Shown: positions 35,520 to 48,952, counted from the stretch's first letter. The stretch: 64,000 bases of DNA from Litsea cubeba (GCA_012931725.1 WHSA01001501.1:62001-126000); one strand, 5' to 3'. Notes: generated by a model not told the origin, from the sequence alone. Numbers and translations: made by a program.

Positions 35520-37480
35520 ATACGAATGACATGATGGTTCATGAGATGAACCGCCATAAGTATATTAGATGTAACACATGTGTATGGATGAGATCCACAT
35601 ACGGGAGACATGTGTGACAAATCTTATACTTAAATATCTTCACAACTAATGATGAGACTGGACATCTCATACTGACAAGGTTGCAGCACTTTGATCACTA
35701 TCAGATAGTGTGAATTGTCTCAATCATCAGAATGGAAGATTTTGGATCATAGTGCTGGTACATTGGATGTATTGAAGGACCATGAGAAGCACCTTATAAA
35801 CACTGTCTTTACTTTAAGGTTTGCTCTCATAATTCTCTAGCAATAGGCTCTCAATCCTGAGACATTAATGAACTCAAGTTTTTATCTATTCATTTGCTTT
35901 GAGTCACCAATGAGTGAGGCCAACTGTAGGTCAACACCCCGGTGATTTGGGTACATGGTAGTAGAGCTGTGGGAACATTCAATGGTCAAGATGGAATCTA
36001 TCTCTAATATCCCCTTGTGCCAATTAATGGATTTATCATTGGTAAGTGCGCACCCATTCTGATTAAGAGTTAATTGGAAAGGTACCTATGATCATTATAA
36101 TTAATTGGGGCTCAAGGATAATAAGATGTGGATCTAGTTTGGAAGACAGGCCCAATTGATCCATGGATATTGATAGAGGGGCCTACTTGTGGTAATATGG
36201 AAGTTTAGAGCCTTCTATGTAATTTCCTAAGACTGGAGTTCAATTGCATTTATATAGTGGAGTTATTTGCAATTAACTGTGGGCCCGGATTGCACATGAG
36301 ATGTGGGGTCGCGTGTCCCAGTTGGAGCCAGCTTTCTAAGGAATCTCTAGTGGTCCCCACGCTAGCCCAATCATCAGATGGATACTAATTCTAGTTGAAC
36401 TCTAAAAGGAAAGTTACTATTTCTATTTGAAGTGGTACTAGTAGGTTACTAATTATTAATGGAAGTGCGACTTCTATTGTAATTAAGAAAGAGAAGAAGG
36501 TTACTAATTAATTTGGAAGTGAGACTTCTAATTAAATTAGTAAGAGTAGTTTGCAAAAACTATAAATAGGGAACCAAAGGGGGCTTGGACGTCCACCTTG
36601 GAATTCACGCCCAGCCCCCTTTGTGCAAGTGTTGCACATCTCTTTTCTCCCTCTTCTAGTTCCTTTAAGTTCCTAGCTGTCTTCTCTTGAAGATCCCACC
36701 TATCTTCTTGAAAAAGAGAATCTGATACGGGTCATAGCGTGGAAGATCATTGGGTCTTGGAGAAACCTATTTGATTCGCGAAAGAGTTCGTCATTAAAGA
36801 AAGTAGTAAATTCTCCATTAGAGTACAACCGAGCTCCAAAGGTATAATCTATTTCCTTGTATGATATAGATCTTTGTTGCATGTTTGTTATTGATTTTCT
36901 ATCATCTAGATAGATTGTATTACTGATCTTGATATGTGAGATTGAGCGTTTGCTTCCTGGATTGGGTTTTAGAGCCTTCTGGATAATTGATCCCTGCATT
37001 AAGTGGGTCAAAAGTTTTGAAACCTATCCTAGAGGCCCACCTAATTTCCAACAGTCCTTGGATATAGGGGAATGCCTCTCTATTCATGTTCTGGTTCAGC
37101 TTATTTGGATTGGTCCAGGCAGTGGGTATTGAATTGGTTCCATATGGCATGCAAAGTGCTTCATCTTGAATTATTGTTTGTTGGGGTCCCATGTGCTGAT
37201 TGCTGTCATTATTGAGTTAGTTGACCCTTATTATTGAAAATTTGGGTCTTCAGACTTGCGCCATATAAGCTATTATCATTGCATCTGGGCTCAGATCCGA
37301 TCTGTTGCCTATGTTAGATTGGTATCAAAGTAACTGATCCCGCACACAAGTTGTTTGACAATATGCCACTAAGAAAGCAAACCAGAAAAGCCTATACCTA
37401 TACTTTCAAACATCTTTCAGATTTGGTGATGGATTGTCCCAACAATATGAGAACATGCAGGATGGGTTTGTTCGGCTATA
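35520..37480 (+). mobile_element. Probable 5' LTR and primer site of a decayed LTR retrotransposon
   Basis: The region ends in TTGGTATCAAAGTAACTG at about 37319-37336, which resembles the initiator-methionine-tRNA primer site TGGTATCAGAGC. Upstream is a promoter-like CTATAAATAGGGAACC near 36560-36575. Downstream an ATG at about 37363 opens with MPLRKQTRK, reminiscent of a basic gag start, but the frame soon closes. The left LTR border and a second LTR were not found. Confidence 0.4.
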
Positions 37481-40020
37481 GAGTCAGTTAGTGTCGGCTG
37501 AGGTTGCACTTATACTGGGACTTGCCACCATTTGCTCTGCGAAGTTTGGTAAGAATTGATGTTGTTTTTGCACTATGGATCAACAAAGTAGAGAATGATT
37601 GTCATGGGGATAACCCCCACATGGAGACTTCATGGTTTAGAAATCATGTGAGGAGTGAGTAGCACTAAATATCGATAGAGAATTTTGCTTAAGATTGAGT
37701 TCTATAATATGATGGAAAGTTGAAGTTGCCTTTACAGTTTGGTTGGTGTTGGTTGAAAGTGCTTTTGCTCACAAATCAACGACCAAGAATCATCATCTTC
37801 GAATGGTGGCAACACAATTTTGTGGGAATTCATCAATGATTCAATATGGTGGAGAGATTTGAATTTGAAGTTGCCTTTCGAGTCATGTAACCTTTATGAT
37901 TTAGTAAGGCTATGTTGATGATGATGGCATTATATTCAGTTTGGTAATTAAGCCCATTTAATGAAAGAACTTTCTTTTCATAATGGTGGGCTTTTGTTGT
38001 CCTTTTTTATTCGCCATATCAAATGAAATTTCCAAATAATAAAACTATAAAAATAGTATGATGCATCATGAAATCTGTGGTCACTCCTTTTCTGCAGTAA
38101 GTTTATCACTCACCAAAAAAAAAAAAAAAAAAAAAAACACAAAGAAACAAACAAACATTAGGTCTCATGTGTGGATGTACTCTAATCATAAGCATTGAAT
38201 GATAAACAGACTGACTTGGTTAAATAGATTGGTTAACTGTTCTTCCTTACGTTGGGCAGTATGGATATTACTGACCACATTTGATAGCATGCTGATTTCC
38301 TTGACGTTTTCTTACTTTCTGGTCCAAATCATTATTAGGCATGCACAAATGATGTTTTAGGGAAGAAAAGATAAAAAAAAAACAGTATTACCGCTATGTG
38401 TTTTCCAGTAATACTGGCACATTATACAAATGACTGGATAACCATCCATTCTGCAAAATGGGGGAAAGAAAGCCAGAATTTCTGGATAGATCTCTATGCA
38501 CCAGAGGAGTTTTGATATGGTTGAATTTGCACTGTTTTGATACTGCTGCTCTGCGTTTGTTTTATTGGCTTGAGATGGCATGCTTACTCATTTCCCAGGC
38601 TAAATGTTTTTTTGTTTCTTATATCTAACAGAAACAGTTTTATCTTTTTCTATTGTAGACTCAACGAGGAAACATGAGGCGCCAAATGTTGGGTTGTAAA
38701 TTCCATTTTGAAAAAAAAAAAAAAAGATGTTGGATTCTTAGAGGGAAAATGTTAGGAAGGGGAAGAGCTTTTTTCCTCGAGTTTGGAAACTCAATGCTTA
38801 CAAGGCAGCGAGAAAGAACCTGGGTCACTGGGGGTATTGGTGGGAATATGTTGAAGAAACTTGACTATCTTGGCCTAATCAAGTGCTGGGTTCAAACAGT
38901 GCAGAGGTAACATTCATAAAAGAAGCATTGGAGTTTTTCAAGGTTCACTCCTTACCTTTTATGGTTTCTTATAATTTAAAGGAGATTAATCAAATGTATT
39001 TGATTGGCATTTGGTAGTTGTAGTAAGCTGAGTTATGGTTGTCATTCTTAACAAAGTTCTTTGGCAATTTGATGATTACTTTCAATCATGTAGAAGAGGG
39101 TAATGGCAAAGCAAAGGCTATGTAGAGGGAAGATATGTTCCACCGGACATTCTTTCCCTTTGTTGTCTAGTTTTAAACATTAATGCAATGGTTACTAGGC
39201 ATTCTGGTCCCCTATCAATAAATACTTTTAGTTACTTCTGAATATATGAAGCAAGCCCACATCATATCATCATTAAGTAGAAGATATTTTCTCCAACCAT
39301 CAAGGCAGTCAAAAGGTTTTCCTATTGGAATCACACTAGCATGAAAGTAGTTCTACTGGTTCCCCTATTGTACCCCTTGCATTTCATTGCATTATCAGTT
39401 CAGGCAAAAGCCTAGGGCCTCATAACCGGTACAGAGTCCTCTGATCTCGGGGCAGTCTTTTATTGCAGGAGTTGCCCAAATGCTGCTCATATTTGCCTAC
39501 AGAGTCCTCTCTCTCTCTCCCTTTTTTTTTTTTCTTTCCTCTCTCTCTCTCTTTGATGGGGAATGCTTACCGTCTCTTTTCCAATTTCAAAAGTAGAAGA
39601 AATTATTGTACAGCATCAGGCATGGTATTTTACCTACACTGTCTTGGCAACGGGAGAGATGTTGTCAAGATGAAAAGCACGATGCAAAAGCAAAGATAGC
39701 TTGGTGTATCAAACCCAAGTGGCAAAAACCTCCCTTGGGTTTATTTTATCAAGCCATATTAATAATATCACACAGGCCCTGCTTGGCGAAGAAATTTACT
39801 TTGAAATATTTACATCAGTGTAAGTTTATTTTATTTATTTATTTATTTTTGGGTAGAAACATCACTGTAAGAATTGAAATCATTTATCCAGGGTTTCCTA
39901 TATGTGGGTCATGGTTAGATATTCCTCGCTCTTGATCTGATGGGACCCACAATGGATGCTGACATGCAAAGCTATCGTAGACTAAAAGATTTGAAATCAT
40001 TTGATCATAGGCCTAATTAG
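37481..40020. other. Spacer, no gene recognised
   Basis: The spacer contains a poly-A run at 38117-38139, another at 38711-38725 and CT-rich tracts at 39509-39552. No ORF with a recognisable domain was found, and no transposon ends are evident. Confidence 0.4.
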
Positions 40021-40087
40021 ATGCGGGTGAAGTTCAGGATCATGTCCCCCTCCAAATGTATAGATGAATCCTGCTGTGGGCTTCAGG

Positions 40088-41338
40088 TCATTCATTGTTC
40101 ATCTCCTCGCCCCCATGTTCTTCACCCGTTTCTTCAGGCTCTGCTGAAGACATGCTCTGTTCGTAGGCCAACTGGGCAATCAAGGCCACCAATATTACTC
40201 CCAAACCTGCGATTTTCCGCCAGTCGCCGGCTGGAGAAGTGATGAGGGCGTTGAGGATTGTGAGAGCGAGCAAGCAGATCAAAGCGAGGTAAATGCTTCT
40301 CCGTGCTTTGGATCCTGCATTCTCCCTTTCTACCTGTCTGAGCTTCTGCATTTCTTCCTTTGCGGCATATGAAGGCTGCTTCTGCTGCTGCGTCGTGAGA
40401 TTCTTGAAGAACAGGCCTTCGTTCTGGTCTACTTCCATCTTATCTTCAAACTCTGCCAACTTCTGCTCGTTCTTTTCTATGTTATTTCGGTTCGACTCTG
40501 CATCCTCTTCAAACGCCTGCATGCGATTATCTATGTTCTCCAGTATCTGCTCTTTTCACAGACAGAGAAATGGGGTCAAAACTAGAACAAATAAATTTAG
40601 AGGCCATAAACCATAATCTCGGTGGATCTTTTTATAATTGCTTTTATTTTTTCTTTTTTTGTGGGGTTGATGACTTGATGGTTATTGGCTAATCAAGAAT
40701 CCCGCATCCCATGTATTGAATGAGGCCAGCCAGATGGCCGGAGTGACCCCACCTACTGTATGCATGGGTCCCATCTTTTTCTAATTGATTGCCATGATAA
40801 GTAGATTCCTTTGTGACCCACCAAGTGGATAGATAGCTATGATCACTACTAGATAGCTATGATCACTACACAGTCCTATGATGTGGCCCACTAGCTGAAC
40901 CGCTGAGATGAACGAGGATTGGGTCCCCCCGTCACTGCTGCAGATGATGCGGAGAAAAAGGACTAGTCTAGATGAATGGATGGATGGAAGAGGAGATGAG
41001 AGAGAGAGACCCACCCGGGCTTCTGCTTCGTCGAGTCCTTTGAGTGCAGTTTCGCCGATCTGATCGAACTCGGAGTTGGCGTCTTCGGCAAACTGGGTCA
41101 GGTAAGCGGATTTCTCATCTAAGAAATCAGTGAGTCGGACCTTCTGTGCCTGGAGCATTGCCATCTTTGCTAGGATTTCTTGCCTGCGGGTGTCACCTTC
41201 CGAGGGGGATGATGGTTGGGGTTCCTCAGACTTGCAGGAGATGGTGGCTCTCTTCCTCCTCAGCAGCTTTCTTGCCTGGAAAATCTGATGATATTTTATT
41301 GCAAAGGGTGTGTCAATGGTCTTCACAAGGGTATACAT
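40088..41338 (-). CDS. Coiled-coil, two-helix membrane protein, probably plastid-targeted; function unknown
   Basis: Two exons are inferred: 41338-41015 (ATG in a GCCATGT context) and 40549-40088. The donor is GTGGGT after GCCCGG, and the acceptor gives the in-frame join DEAEAR-QILENIDNRM. The predicted length is about 261 residues. The N-terminus (MYTLVKTIDTPFAIKYHQIF...ISCKSEE) is basic and hydroxylated like a transit peptide. Residues about 55-165 are a charged heptad-like coiled coil. Two hydrophobic segments follow: RRSIYLALICLLALTILNALI and IAGLGVILVALIAQLAY. The acidic tail ends GEEHGGEEMNNE. I do not recognise the family with certainty and give no function. CT-rich sequence just upstream of the ATG is typical of plant 5' untranslated regions. 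The acceptor choice is the weakest part of the model. Confidence 0.7.
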
Positions 41339-41425
41339 GGCTTTCTCTTTAGAGAGAGAGAGAGGAGTTTCGAAGAGAGAAGTGTAGTGTGTCTGCAGTC
41401 TGCACCACTCGTTGCCATGTAACAA

Positions 41426-43961
41426 ACAAAACCCCCTTTATCTGATAAACAAAGGATGGAAGGAGGAAAAAAAAAAAAAAAAAGCCCACCCTGGAGGTAG
41501 TAGTTATCATCACAATTTTTTTTCCTTTAAATGAGGTGGAAATTGGAATGCTACTGACATAGTGTTATTATGACAACTTTCGCGATCAATCTACAGTGGG
41601 ACCTAGTCTTTTTGAAGTGAAATTTGTGGATATATCATTGCAGGGCATGAAATTCATATTGAACGGCCTGGATCATTTCTATACAGAGCTGTCTGCAATG
41701 GCTTTTGAACCATGTTTGTCATTTGTTGCCGACCGAGTTTGTGAGGAACAACATGTGAGATGAATATGATAGGTAGTATAACAATAATCCTCTACCAATG
41801 ATTATTGTTGGTTGAGGAATCAGATCAGATTATCCTTGGGTTTCAGAGCTGTCTGCTATGGCTTGGCCTTTAAACTTGTAATTGCTTTTCATCTTATCAA
41901 TTAAAAAAAAGGTTTATCCATTCCAAGCCAAGCCAAGCCATCGGTGTAATTAATTAAGAGTGACTTTTGGATATCTCCATGTGAATTGTGAATGTCTCTC
42001 TACAGTGGATCCAGGCCAGTGGGTCACCCATCTGATAAATACTTACCGCTCGAGACCGTTTCTCTGAAAGAATTTTTTTACTAAAATTTGTGAGGTTTGG
42101 GAATTCAAAGATATGGTCGTCACCTTAGCATTTGGAAATTTTATTAAAATTTTAAGTTTTAATCACTTGAAAAGTCTTATTTAATTTTTGAAATTCTCAA
42201 AATTCTAAGCCCCCCTCTACCTTAGAAGGATTGAGGAATTTCCCATGATTTAGGAATTCATCATGTATAATCCCTAATTTCTCCTCTATAGTTGAGCATC
42301 CAGAAATTCTGGCAAAGGGCCAAGAGGTTGGAACTGATCCAAAAGTCATTTAAGACTTTTTATTCTATTAAAATAACGTAAGAATTTTCAATATACTACA
42401 TTCTTATTAGAAATCCTAATAAAAGAATAGAGCTGCCTTGGCTCATCCTACAAAACCAACCACTTTTTGGCTCAAAAAAAAAAAAAAAAATCCAAATTGT
42501 TCAAAATCACCATTTCACCTCATATTAGCTATGTGACAAATTTTACTCTAATTAAACAGAGGCTGGCCCATTTGTAAGATTGGAAATATACATGTTGATC
42601 ACATACATGATAAAAATATTTAATAATAATAATTGATAAAGTATGATAAATCACTTATTTCTAAGCATTTTTAACCGCTTTGAATTTTCGATATTTGAAA
42701 TCATTTGTAGAGTTCTAACTGCTCACTCAAATGTAAGGAGGACTCTATATACTATACATGCATGTGACAGTTGCAATATCTCTATCTCTGATAAGAAGGG
42801 ACAATGGCTTGTAAACCAGTCTCCACCATTGGCTTCCATTACCTTCTCTCCAAAGCAAAGCAAACAACACGTGTAAATACTGTAACGATACAAAGAGTAA
42901 AAGGCTGTGATTTGGCCTTCCAAGACGAAACATCTACTTGGAATGACTTTCGTTCGTTCATGAGCTGTTGCTGTTGAAACTTGAAAGGAGGGAGGGAGGG
43001 AGGGAGGGAGGGGAGCTGGTAGTGAGCTGCTGTTATACCCACCAACCACTAATCTTAGCTTTCAAACTACAAACTCTCCAATCTCTGAAAAGCATTTCAC
43101 AACCATATAATATTTTTCTATCAAACTAACTTTCAAAAGAGCAGCATCAACCTGGATTCCCACTCCATTTTATTATCATTGCACGGAAGTACTGAGCTGG
43201 TCGATTCAAGAGCTTGATTTTGACCCTTCTTGGCCATTTCTCCCTCCCATCATATGATTATTCAATAAAAATTCCGTCAAAATCAAATTATAGAATATCA
43301 AAACACACCACTGATTTGATTTAAAGGTGATATATCAATTAATGTGGATGGGGATTTTTTTTTATGAGTACGTACTTTAATGAACATATTAATTACTTGT
43401 TTGTTACTTTATCTTACTCTCTTTTTAAAATATATTCAGCAGAGATGATCCCTCGACAACATTCAAATCAGATCCATGCAATCCAGAACAGTCATCTTCT
43501 GGATCCACATACCATCTGTACGTACGTGGATGCATATGGACTCCGATCCAAAGGCTACATTGGTCTGTCAATCATTCAATCCCCATGAACCGCTTACAAG
43601 ACAAGAGTACTTGTGCCGTGGATGCATATGAACGATAGCTTAGGAAACTTTGTTTTAATCCATCCATTTTTTAAACTGAAATTAATGATTGGTAAAATAT
43701 AAAATAAAAACACTCAGAAGTGTGGTTAATTGCTTACTCATCCAAGGTATGGCCCACCAGATATGTTACTTATGACCAAGTGTAGAATAGAAGTCTGCAG
43801 AAAAGGAGAAGAAAAAGCATTACACGTATCTGTCTTGTTTGCATTTGATGTTTTGTTGCCGAGATTTTACGTGAGAAGGACTTCTGTGACGTTGATTTCA
43901 ACCGATTCCACTTCCCGTCAGAGCTTGACTTATCTTCTTCTTATTATTCTTTAAATTTTTC

Positions 43962-44021
<60 letters not shown>

Positions 44022-44260
44022 TGTGGGGTTGTTTGAGACCAAATTGCTATTAAAAAGCCTTATCTAGCTAATTAAGTTAGCATTGGGAACGTTTTATTAC
44101 CAAATTACGAGAAGGCTAATTAATTAACTATCTATCGGCATTATGTAATATACAAGAAAGCTATTGTGGCAAGCAAATCTACGGTATCTACATAAACACC
44201 TTGTTTCTCAAGAATTCCTTCCACCTAACTGATAAAAACGACGTAGGAGCAAAAACCCAC
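41426..44260. other. Shared upstream region of the unknown gene (minus) and laccase (plus)
   Basis: The two genes are divergent, so this 2.8-kb stretch holds both promoters. Visible features are a poly-A run (41468-41483), a (GGGA)n run (about 42987-43012), a T46 tract at 43963-44008 followed by (GT)8, and generally AT-rich DNA. The short ORFs have no recognisable domain. Confidence 0.5.
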
Positions 44261-44265
44261 TTCTC

Positions 44266-44320
44266 TTTATAAGGGATGCATGCCTTCATCTGTGTCATAT
44301 ATATACACGGGCATCATCAG

Positions 44321-44352
<32 letters not shown>
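44266..44352 (+). promoter_or_regulatory. Core promoter and GA-rich leader of laccase
   Basis: A TTTATAAG box lies at 44266-44273, about 130 bases before the ATG. It is followed by an (AG)15 microsatellite at 44323-44352 that would lie in the 5' untranslated region. GA/CT leaders of this kind are common in plant genes. The transcription start is not determined. Confidence 0.5.
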
Positions 44353-44354
<2 letters not shown>

Positions 44355-44401
44355 ATTAAGTAGCTAGGGAGATCGTGTAGAGAGAAAAGACTTAAGGAGA
44401 G

Positions 44402-47400
44402 ATGGAGTCTTGGGTTAGAACACTGGTGCTGATGGCTTGCCTGTTACTTCCTGCTGCTGTAGTAGAGTGCAGGATCCGTCACTACAAGTTCAATGTAAGT
44501 AGGGTCTCATATGTGTTTAAATTCTAGCCACGAAACCTTTTCGACTATGCAGTATATATGTAACGAGCGTAAACGGATCAGTTCAAATTGGGTCCGTGCA
44601 TGCTAAACCTGGACCTGTCCTGACACAGGTCTTTGTATTGGACTTTGAACCCCCGACGCACACCCACACGGCCACACCCACTTTGGTGGTCCTGTCTAAA
44701 GATGCTAGTATTATTATGTAAAACAATGCTAATAATAGCAATATATGTATGCATTGAAAAGCAATCAATCGATGTGCTAGTCTCTATTGCAAATATAATA
44801 ATATGAGTCATATATTATTGTATTTTGTATGATATTGTAACTGACTGCTAAATATCAAGTTGGCCGCGCTCTTTGGTAATTCTGCAATGGATCGAGGTTA
44901 TATTTTACGAGCTAAAAGCTTATATCTTTCAAAATTATGGGTAATATTAGAAAATGGGTGAGTCTAATTTAGGTTGATCGTTTGAGTACATTTCTTGTCA
45001 AACCTTATTAATTAAGCAATTTGTATCTATCTATTTGAAGAACGGTATATATATATATATATATATCCTAGATCCTATCTACAAAAAATTTCAAAAAAGA
45101 AAGAAAAGAAAAAAAGAAGAGAAAAATGACCTATTTCTTGGAAAATGAAAAAACAAGTTCTTGTCTTGGTGAGTTTTTCCATGTCAAACTTGTTTCATTT
45201 CTTTTCCAATTGTTTGTTTATTTCTCAATGCATAAAATCACCCTTGTAGAAGAAACATTAAAGATGGATTGAGAATGCATGCATTAGTCTCCCCTCCCTG
45301 AGGATTGAGGAATTAATATTGAAGCTTTAATTTGTTGATGAGATTCTCTGGTGCGTGCAGGTGGTGATGAAGAAGACGACTCGACTGTGCCAAACGAAGC
45401 CCATCGTGACCATCAACGGTCAATTCCCGGGCCCCACCGTTTACGCGAGGGAGGGTGATAACGTGCTGGTCAAGGTTGTCAACCGTGTCAAGTACAATGT
45501 TACCATTCACTGGTCAGTGAATTTTCATCTTGATTGCATCTTTCTTTGATCTTTCGACTTATATAATTGTACAAGTGGCCATAATAAAAAAGGACAAAAG
45601 TATAAGTGATGATTTTGATGGATGGATAATGCTAGCTCTAGTTTTATTCTATTATAAAACGAAACCGCATGAATGAGAAAGAAATGAAAATTTGAAATTA
45701 TTTGTTGCCTTATATAGGCATGGGATCCGACAACTCCGAACAGGTTGGGCTGATGGGCCTGCATACATCACACAGTGCCCGATACAGCCCGGGCATCAAT
45801 ACATATACAACTTCACCATCACAGGGCAGAGAGGGACCCTCCTGTGGCACGCCCACGTCCTTTGGCTCAGGGCCACTGTCCATGGTGCCATTGTCATCCT
45901 TCCCAAGTTTCAAGTTCCTTACAATCCTTACCCTTTCCCCACACCTGACAAAGAAGTCGTCGTCATACTTGGTAATATAATAATACAACACACCTCTTTC
46001 TCTCTTTCGCACTCTTTCTCTTGGCTAACTATCTTTTGGATTTCTAAATTTTATCCCATCATTTGAGACATGTTTGTTTGCATTAAAATGTAATATAATT
46101 TGTACAATAAGTAGTAGAAAATGAAGACCAATGGTCAATTTAAAAAAAATGAGCATTAAATAATCCGTCCTTCTACGAAAATAGAATCAAATAAAAATGA
46201 AAAATGAATAACCAGCCACAACCTTGCTATTCATTTCTCATATCTTCCTTTGATTCGGTTTTCATAATTAAAATAAAAAGTTTTTATGCTCAAATTTTTA
46301 AAATTCAATTTAGTCTTCATTTTTAGCTACTTATTATATGAATCTTATGTAGGTGTTACAAAACATGAATGTTGTTTTACGTGAATGCATTATGCATGGA
46401 TGAATGAATGAACAGGTGAGTGGTGGAAGTCGGATGTGGAAGCCGTGATCAACGAGGCTCTAAAGTCTGGCCTGGCACCCAACGTATCGGATGCACATAC
46501 AATCAATGGCCACCCTGGCCCACTCACAAACTGCTCCTCTTCTCAAGGTAACCTAAGATACAAATAGAGCCAGTCGCATTTGAGTAAAATTCCTTTATTA
46601 GAGGAAACGTAGTTAGAGCGTGTTTGTGCAATAATGAGAGGAGAGTTATTTTGATTTTTCATGCTAACGTACCCTACTGTTTGGTTGTTTTACGTGAAAA
46701 TCTTCTTGTGGATCGAAAAATAAAAAAAAGTAAATTTTTTTTTAAATTAAATAGAGATTTAGATGAGGATTTCGATTTCGATTTCGATTTCAATTTCCCA
46801 TCTCCTAGGGAAACATAAATTCTTAGAGAATGGAATTCGGTCGGGTGCGTGCACAAATATGTTCTTAGGATTTTATTGGATTGGATCATGGAGAATTTAT
46901 TTTTGATTCACTGATGAAGAGACTAATTGGACTGAAACTCTTTTGCTACCGAAGGGTTCACCTTAAAAGTAGAAAGGGGCAAGACATACATGCTGCGTCT
47001 CATCAATGCTGCCCTCAATGAAGAGCTCTTCTTCAAGGTTGCCGGCCATTTGCTCACCGTCGTTGAAGTTGATGCCACCTACACCAAGCCCTTCAAGACT
47101 GAGACCGTGCTCATCGCCCCTGGCCAGACCACCAATGTCCTCTTGACAGCTGATCGCAGGTTGGGACGATATCTAGTCGCCGCCTCCACCTTCATGGACT
47201 CTCCGATTACTGTTGACAATAACACCGCCACGGCCATCTTGCACTATTCCGGCAGCCTCTCCACATCTCCTACCGCTCTCACGGCCCCACCCCCCTTAAA
47301 TGCGACCCCAGTCGCCACCAACTTCACCACCGCCCTTCGCAGCCTCAACTCCATCAAGTACCCGGCCAGCGTCCCGCTGACGGTGGATCACTCCCTTCTC

Positions 47401-48952
47401 TTCACCATTGGCCTAGGTGTCAATCCATGCTCCACCTGCCCCAATGGCAGCCGGGTGGTAGCGGATATCAACAACGTCAGCTTCGTCATGCCAACCACGG
47501 CACTCCTCCAGGCCCACTATTTCAACATAAGCGGTGTCTTCACCGACGACTTCCCCGTCAACCCCCCAATAGCCTTTAACTACACGGGCACGGGCAGCCT
47601 GCCAACCAACCTCCAGACCATGAACGGAACAAGGCTGTACAGGCTTGCTTACAACTCGACGGTGCAAGTCGTGTTCCAGGACACTGGTTTTATAGCCCCT
47701 GAGAACCACCCCATCCATCTCCATGGCTTCAATTTCTTCGCCATTGGAAGGGGGTTGGGGAATTTCAATAATAAGAATGATCCAGCCAATTTCAACCTCA
47801 TTGATCCTGTTGAGAGGAATACAGTTGGAGTTCCCTCTGGTGGATGGACTGCCATCAGGTTCAGAGCAGATAATCCAGGTAAAATTGATCATATGCATCT
47901 GCTCTGGAACTAATGAATCGATCTTGTTATATATAATGTGCCATTTACAACAAATGTGCGGTGAGATTTGGTATATATATATGAAAAATATTCATGTGCA
48001 TCTATCCCTCACAACATTATGATGGGGGGCAATATAGTGAGGCTACTTTAATTATGATTCATCCAAATCATCCACACACATGGAACCCCCTAAACTACAA
48101 TGGATCAATTGAGTTTTCATTAATCTGATTGGATTGGACCGTTGGATTGAGGGTCGAAATTTTCCTTTAATATAAAGTCATTAAATTTGTGGGTCACGGA
48201 TGAAGGGTCAGAGACTTGGGATTGACCTCAAATTTGATATATGGTCTCATCTCATATGACTCTTTCCATCCCCCAAGTCCCATAATCAATGGAGCCCTAC
48301 GTGGCCCCATTGAGTTTGTCCGTCACCATATTGTGAGGAAATGATACATAGTATTCCTAAATATGAGGATATTCCTATGCATCATTCCCTCACCATATGG
48401 TGACGGACAAACTTAATGGGGCCCACCTAGGGACCCACTAATCATTGGACTTGTGGAGAATGGAAAGAGATACCTTAGATAAGATCATATATCAAATTTG
48501 GGGTTAATGTCATGTTTCTAACCCCTTCATTCGTGGCCCACAAATTTAATGACTTTATATTAAAGGAAAAATTTTGACCTTCGATCCAACGGTCCAATCC
48601 ATTTGGATAGGTGAAAATTCAATGGGTCTAGTGTACTTAACGGGGTTCCATGTGTGTGGATGATTCAGATGTGTTATATAGTCAACCCTACTATGTTGTC
48701 CCTCACCACAACATTGTGAGAGATGGATGTACATGAATATTTTCCATATATATATTAATTTCTATGAGTTTTGATGATAGAGTTTTGTCCCTTTAACGCT
48801 TTTTGTCTCTCTCTCTCTTAGGTGTTTGGTTCTTGCACTGTCATTTGGAGGTACACACCACATGGGGACTGAAGATGGCATTTGTTGTGGACAATGGAAA
48901 AGGCCAGAATGAATCGCTTTTACCGCCTCCTAGCGACCTTCCGACTTGTTAG
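44402..48952 (+). CDS. Laccase (multicopper oxidase, p-diphenol:O2 oxidoreductase)
   Basis: Six exons with GT-AG introns: 44402-44494, 45361-45512, 45718-45971, 46416-46547, 46955-47878 and 48822-48952. Together they give 1686 nt and 561 residues, normal for plant laccases. Residues 1-22 are a signal peptide (hydrophobic [13 protein letters not shown]). The four copper signatures are present: [48 protein letters not shown] and [17 protein letters not shown]. The type-1 Cys is in HCH and a Leu sits at the axial position. Laccases oxidise monolignols and other phenolics in the apoplast, coupled to reduction of O2 to water. Many NXS/T glycosylation sites are visible (for example NVT and NYT). 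A miR397-type site is at 47001-47021. Introns 4 and 5 carry transposon insertions that leave the splice sites intact. Confidence 0.95.
46616..46864. mobile_element. Harbinger-type MITE in laccase intron 4
   Basis: The left end GAGCGTGTTTGTGCA and the reverse complement of the right end (GAACATATTTGTGCA) match at 12 of 15 bases. TTA flanks both sides (46613-46615 and 46865-46867). The length is 249 bp, with an AT-rich interior and a GATTTC microrepeat. It lies wholly inside the intron, away from both splice sites. Confidence 0.6.
47001..47021 (+). promoter_or_regulatory. miR397-type target site in laccase exon 5
   Basis: CATCAATGCTGCCCTCAATG plus a final A encodes the conserved LINAALNE stretch. 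From memory of the miR397 sequence, 19 of 21 positions pair canonically, one is a G:U wobble (miRNA position 15) and one is a mismatch (position 9). miR397 is established as a repressor of laccase transcripts. Cleavage of this transcript is inferred, and the mismatch next to the cleavage site could weaken it. Confidence 0.75.
47983..48745. mobile_element. 763-bp foldback element in laccase intron 5
   Basis: The left arm begins GAAAAATATTCATGTGCATC and the right arm ends GATGTACATGAATATTTTCC. The arms stay complementary for about 370 bp each, to a very short loop near 48358-48366. Matching landmarks are TTAAATTTGTGGGTCAC against GTGGCCCACAAATTTAA, and GTCCGTCACCATATTGTGAG against CTCACCATATGGTGACGGAC. 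Both ends abut TATATA runs, so the element probably inserted into a TA microsatellite. The whole hairpin lies inside intron 5 (47879-48821), so it is transcribed with the laccase pre-mRNA. It has no ORF. Confidence 0.88.
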
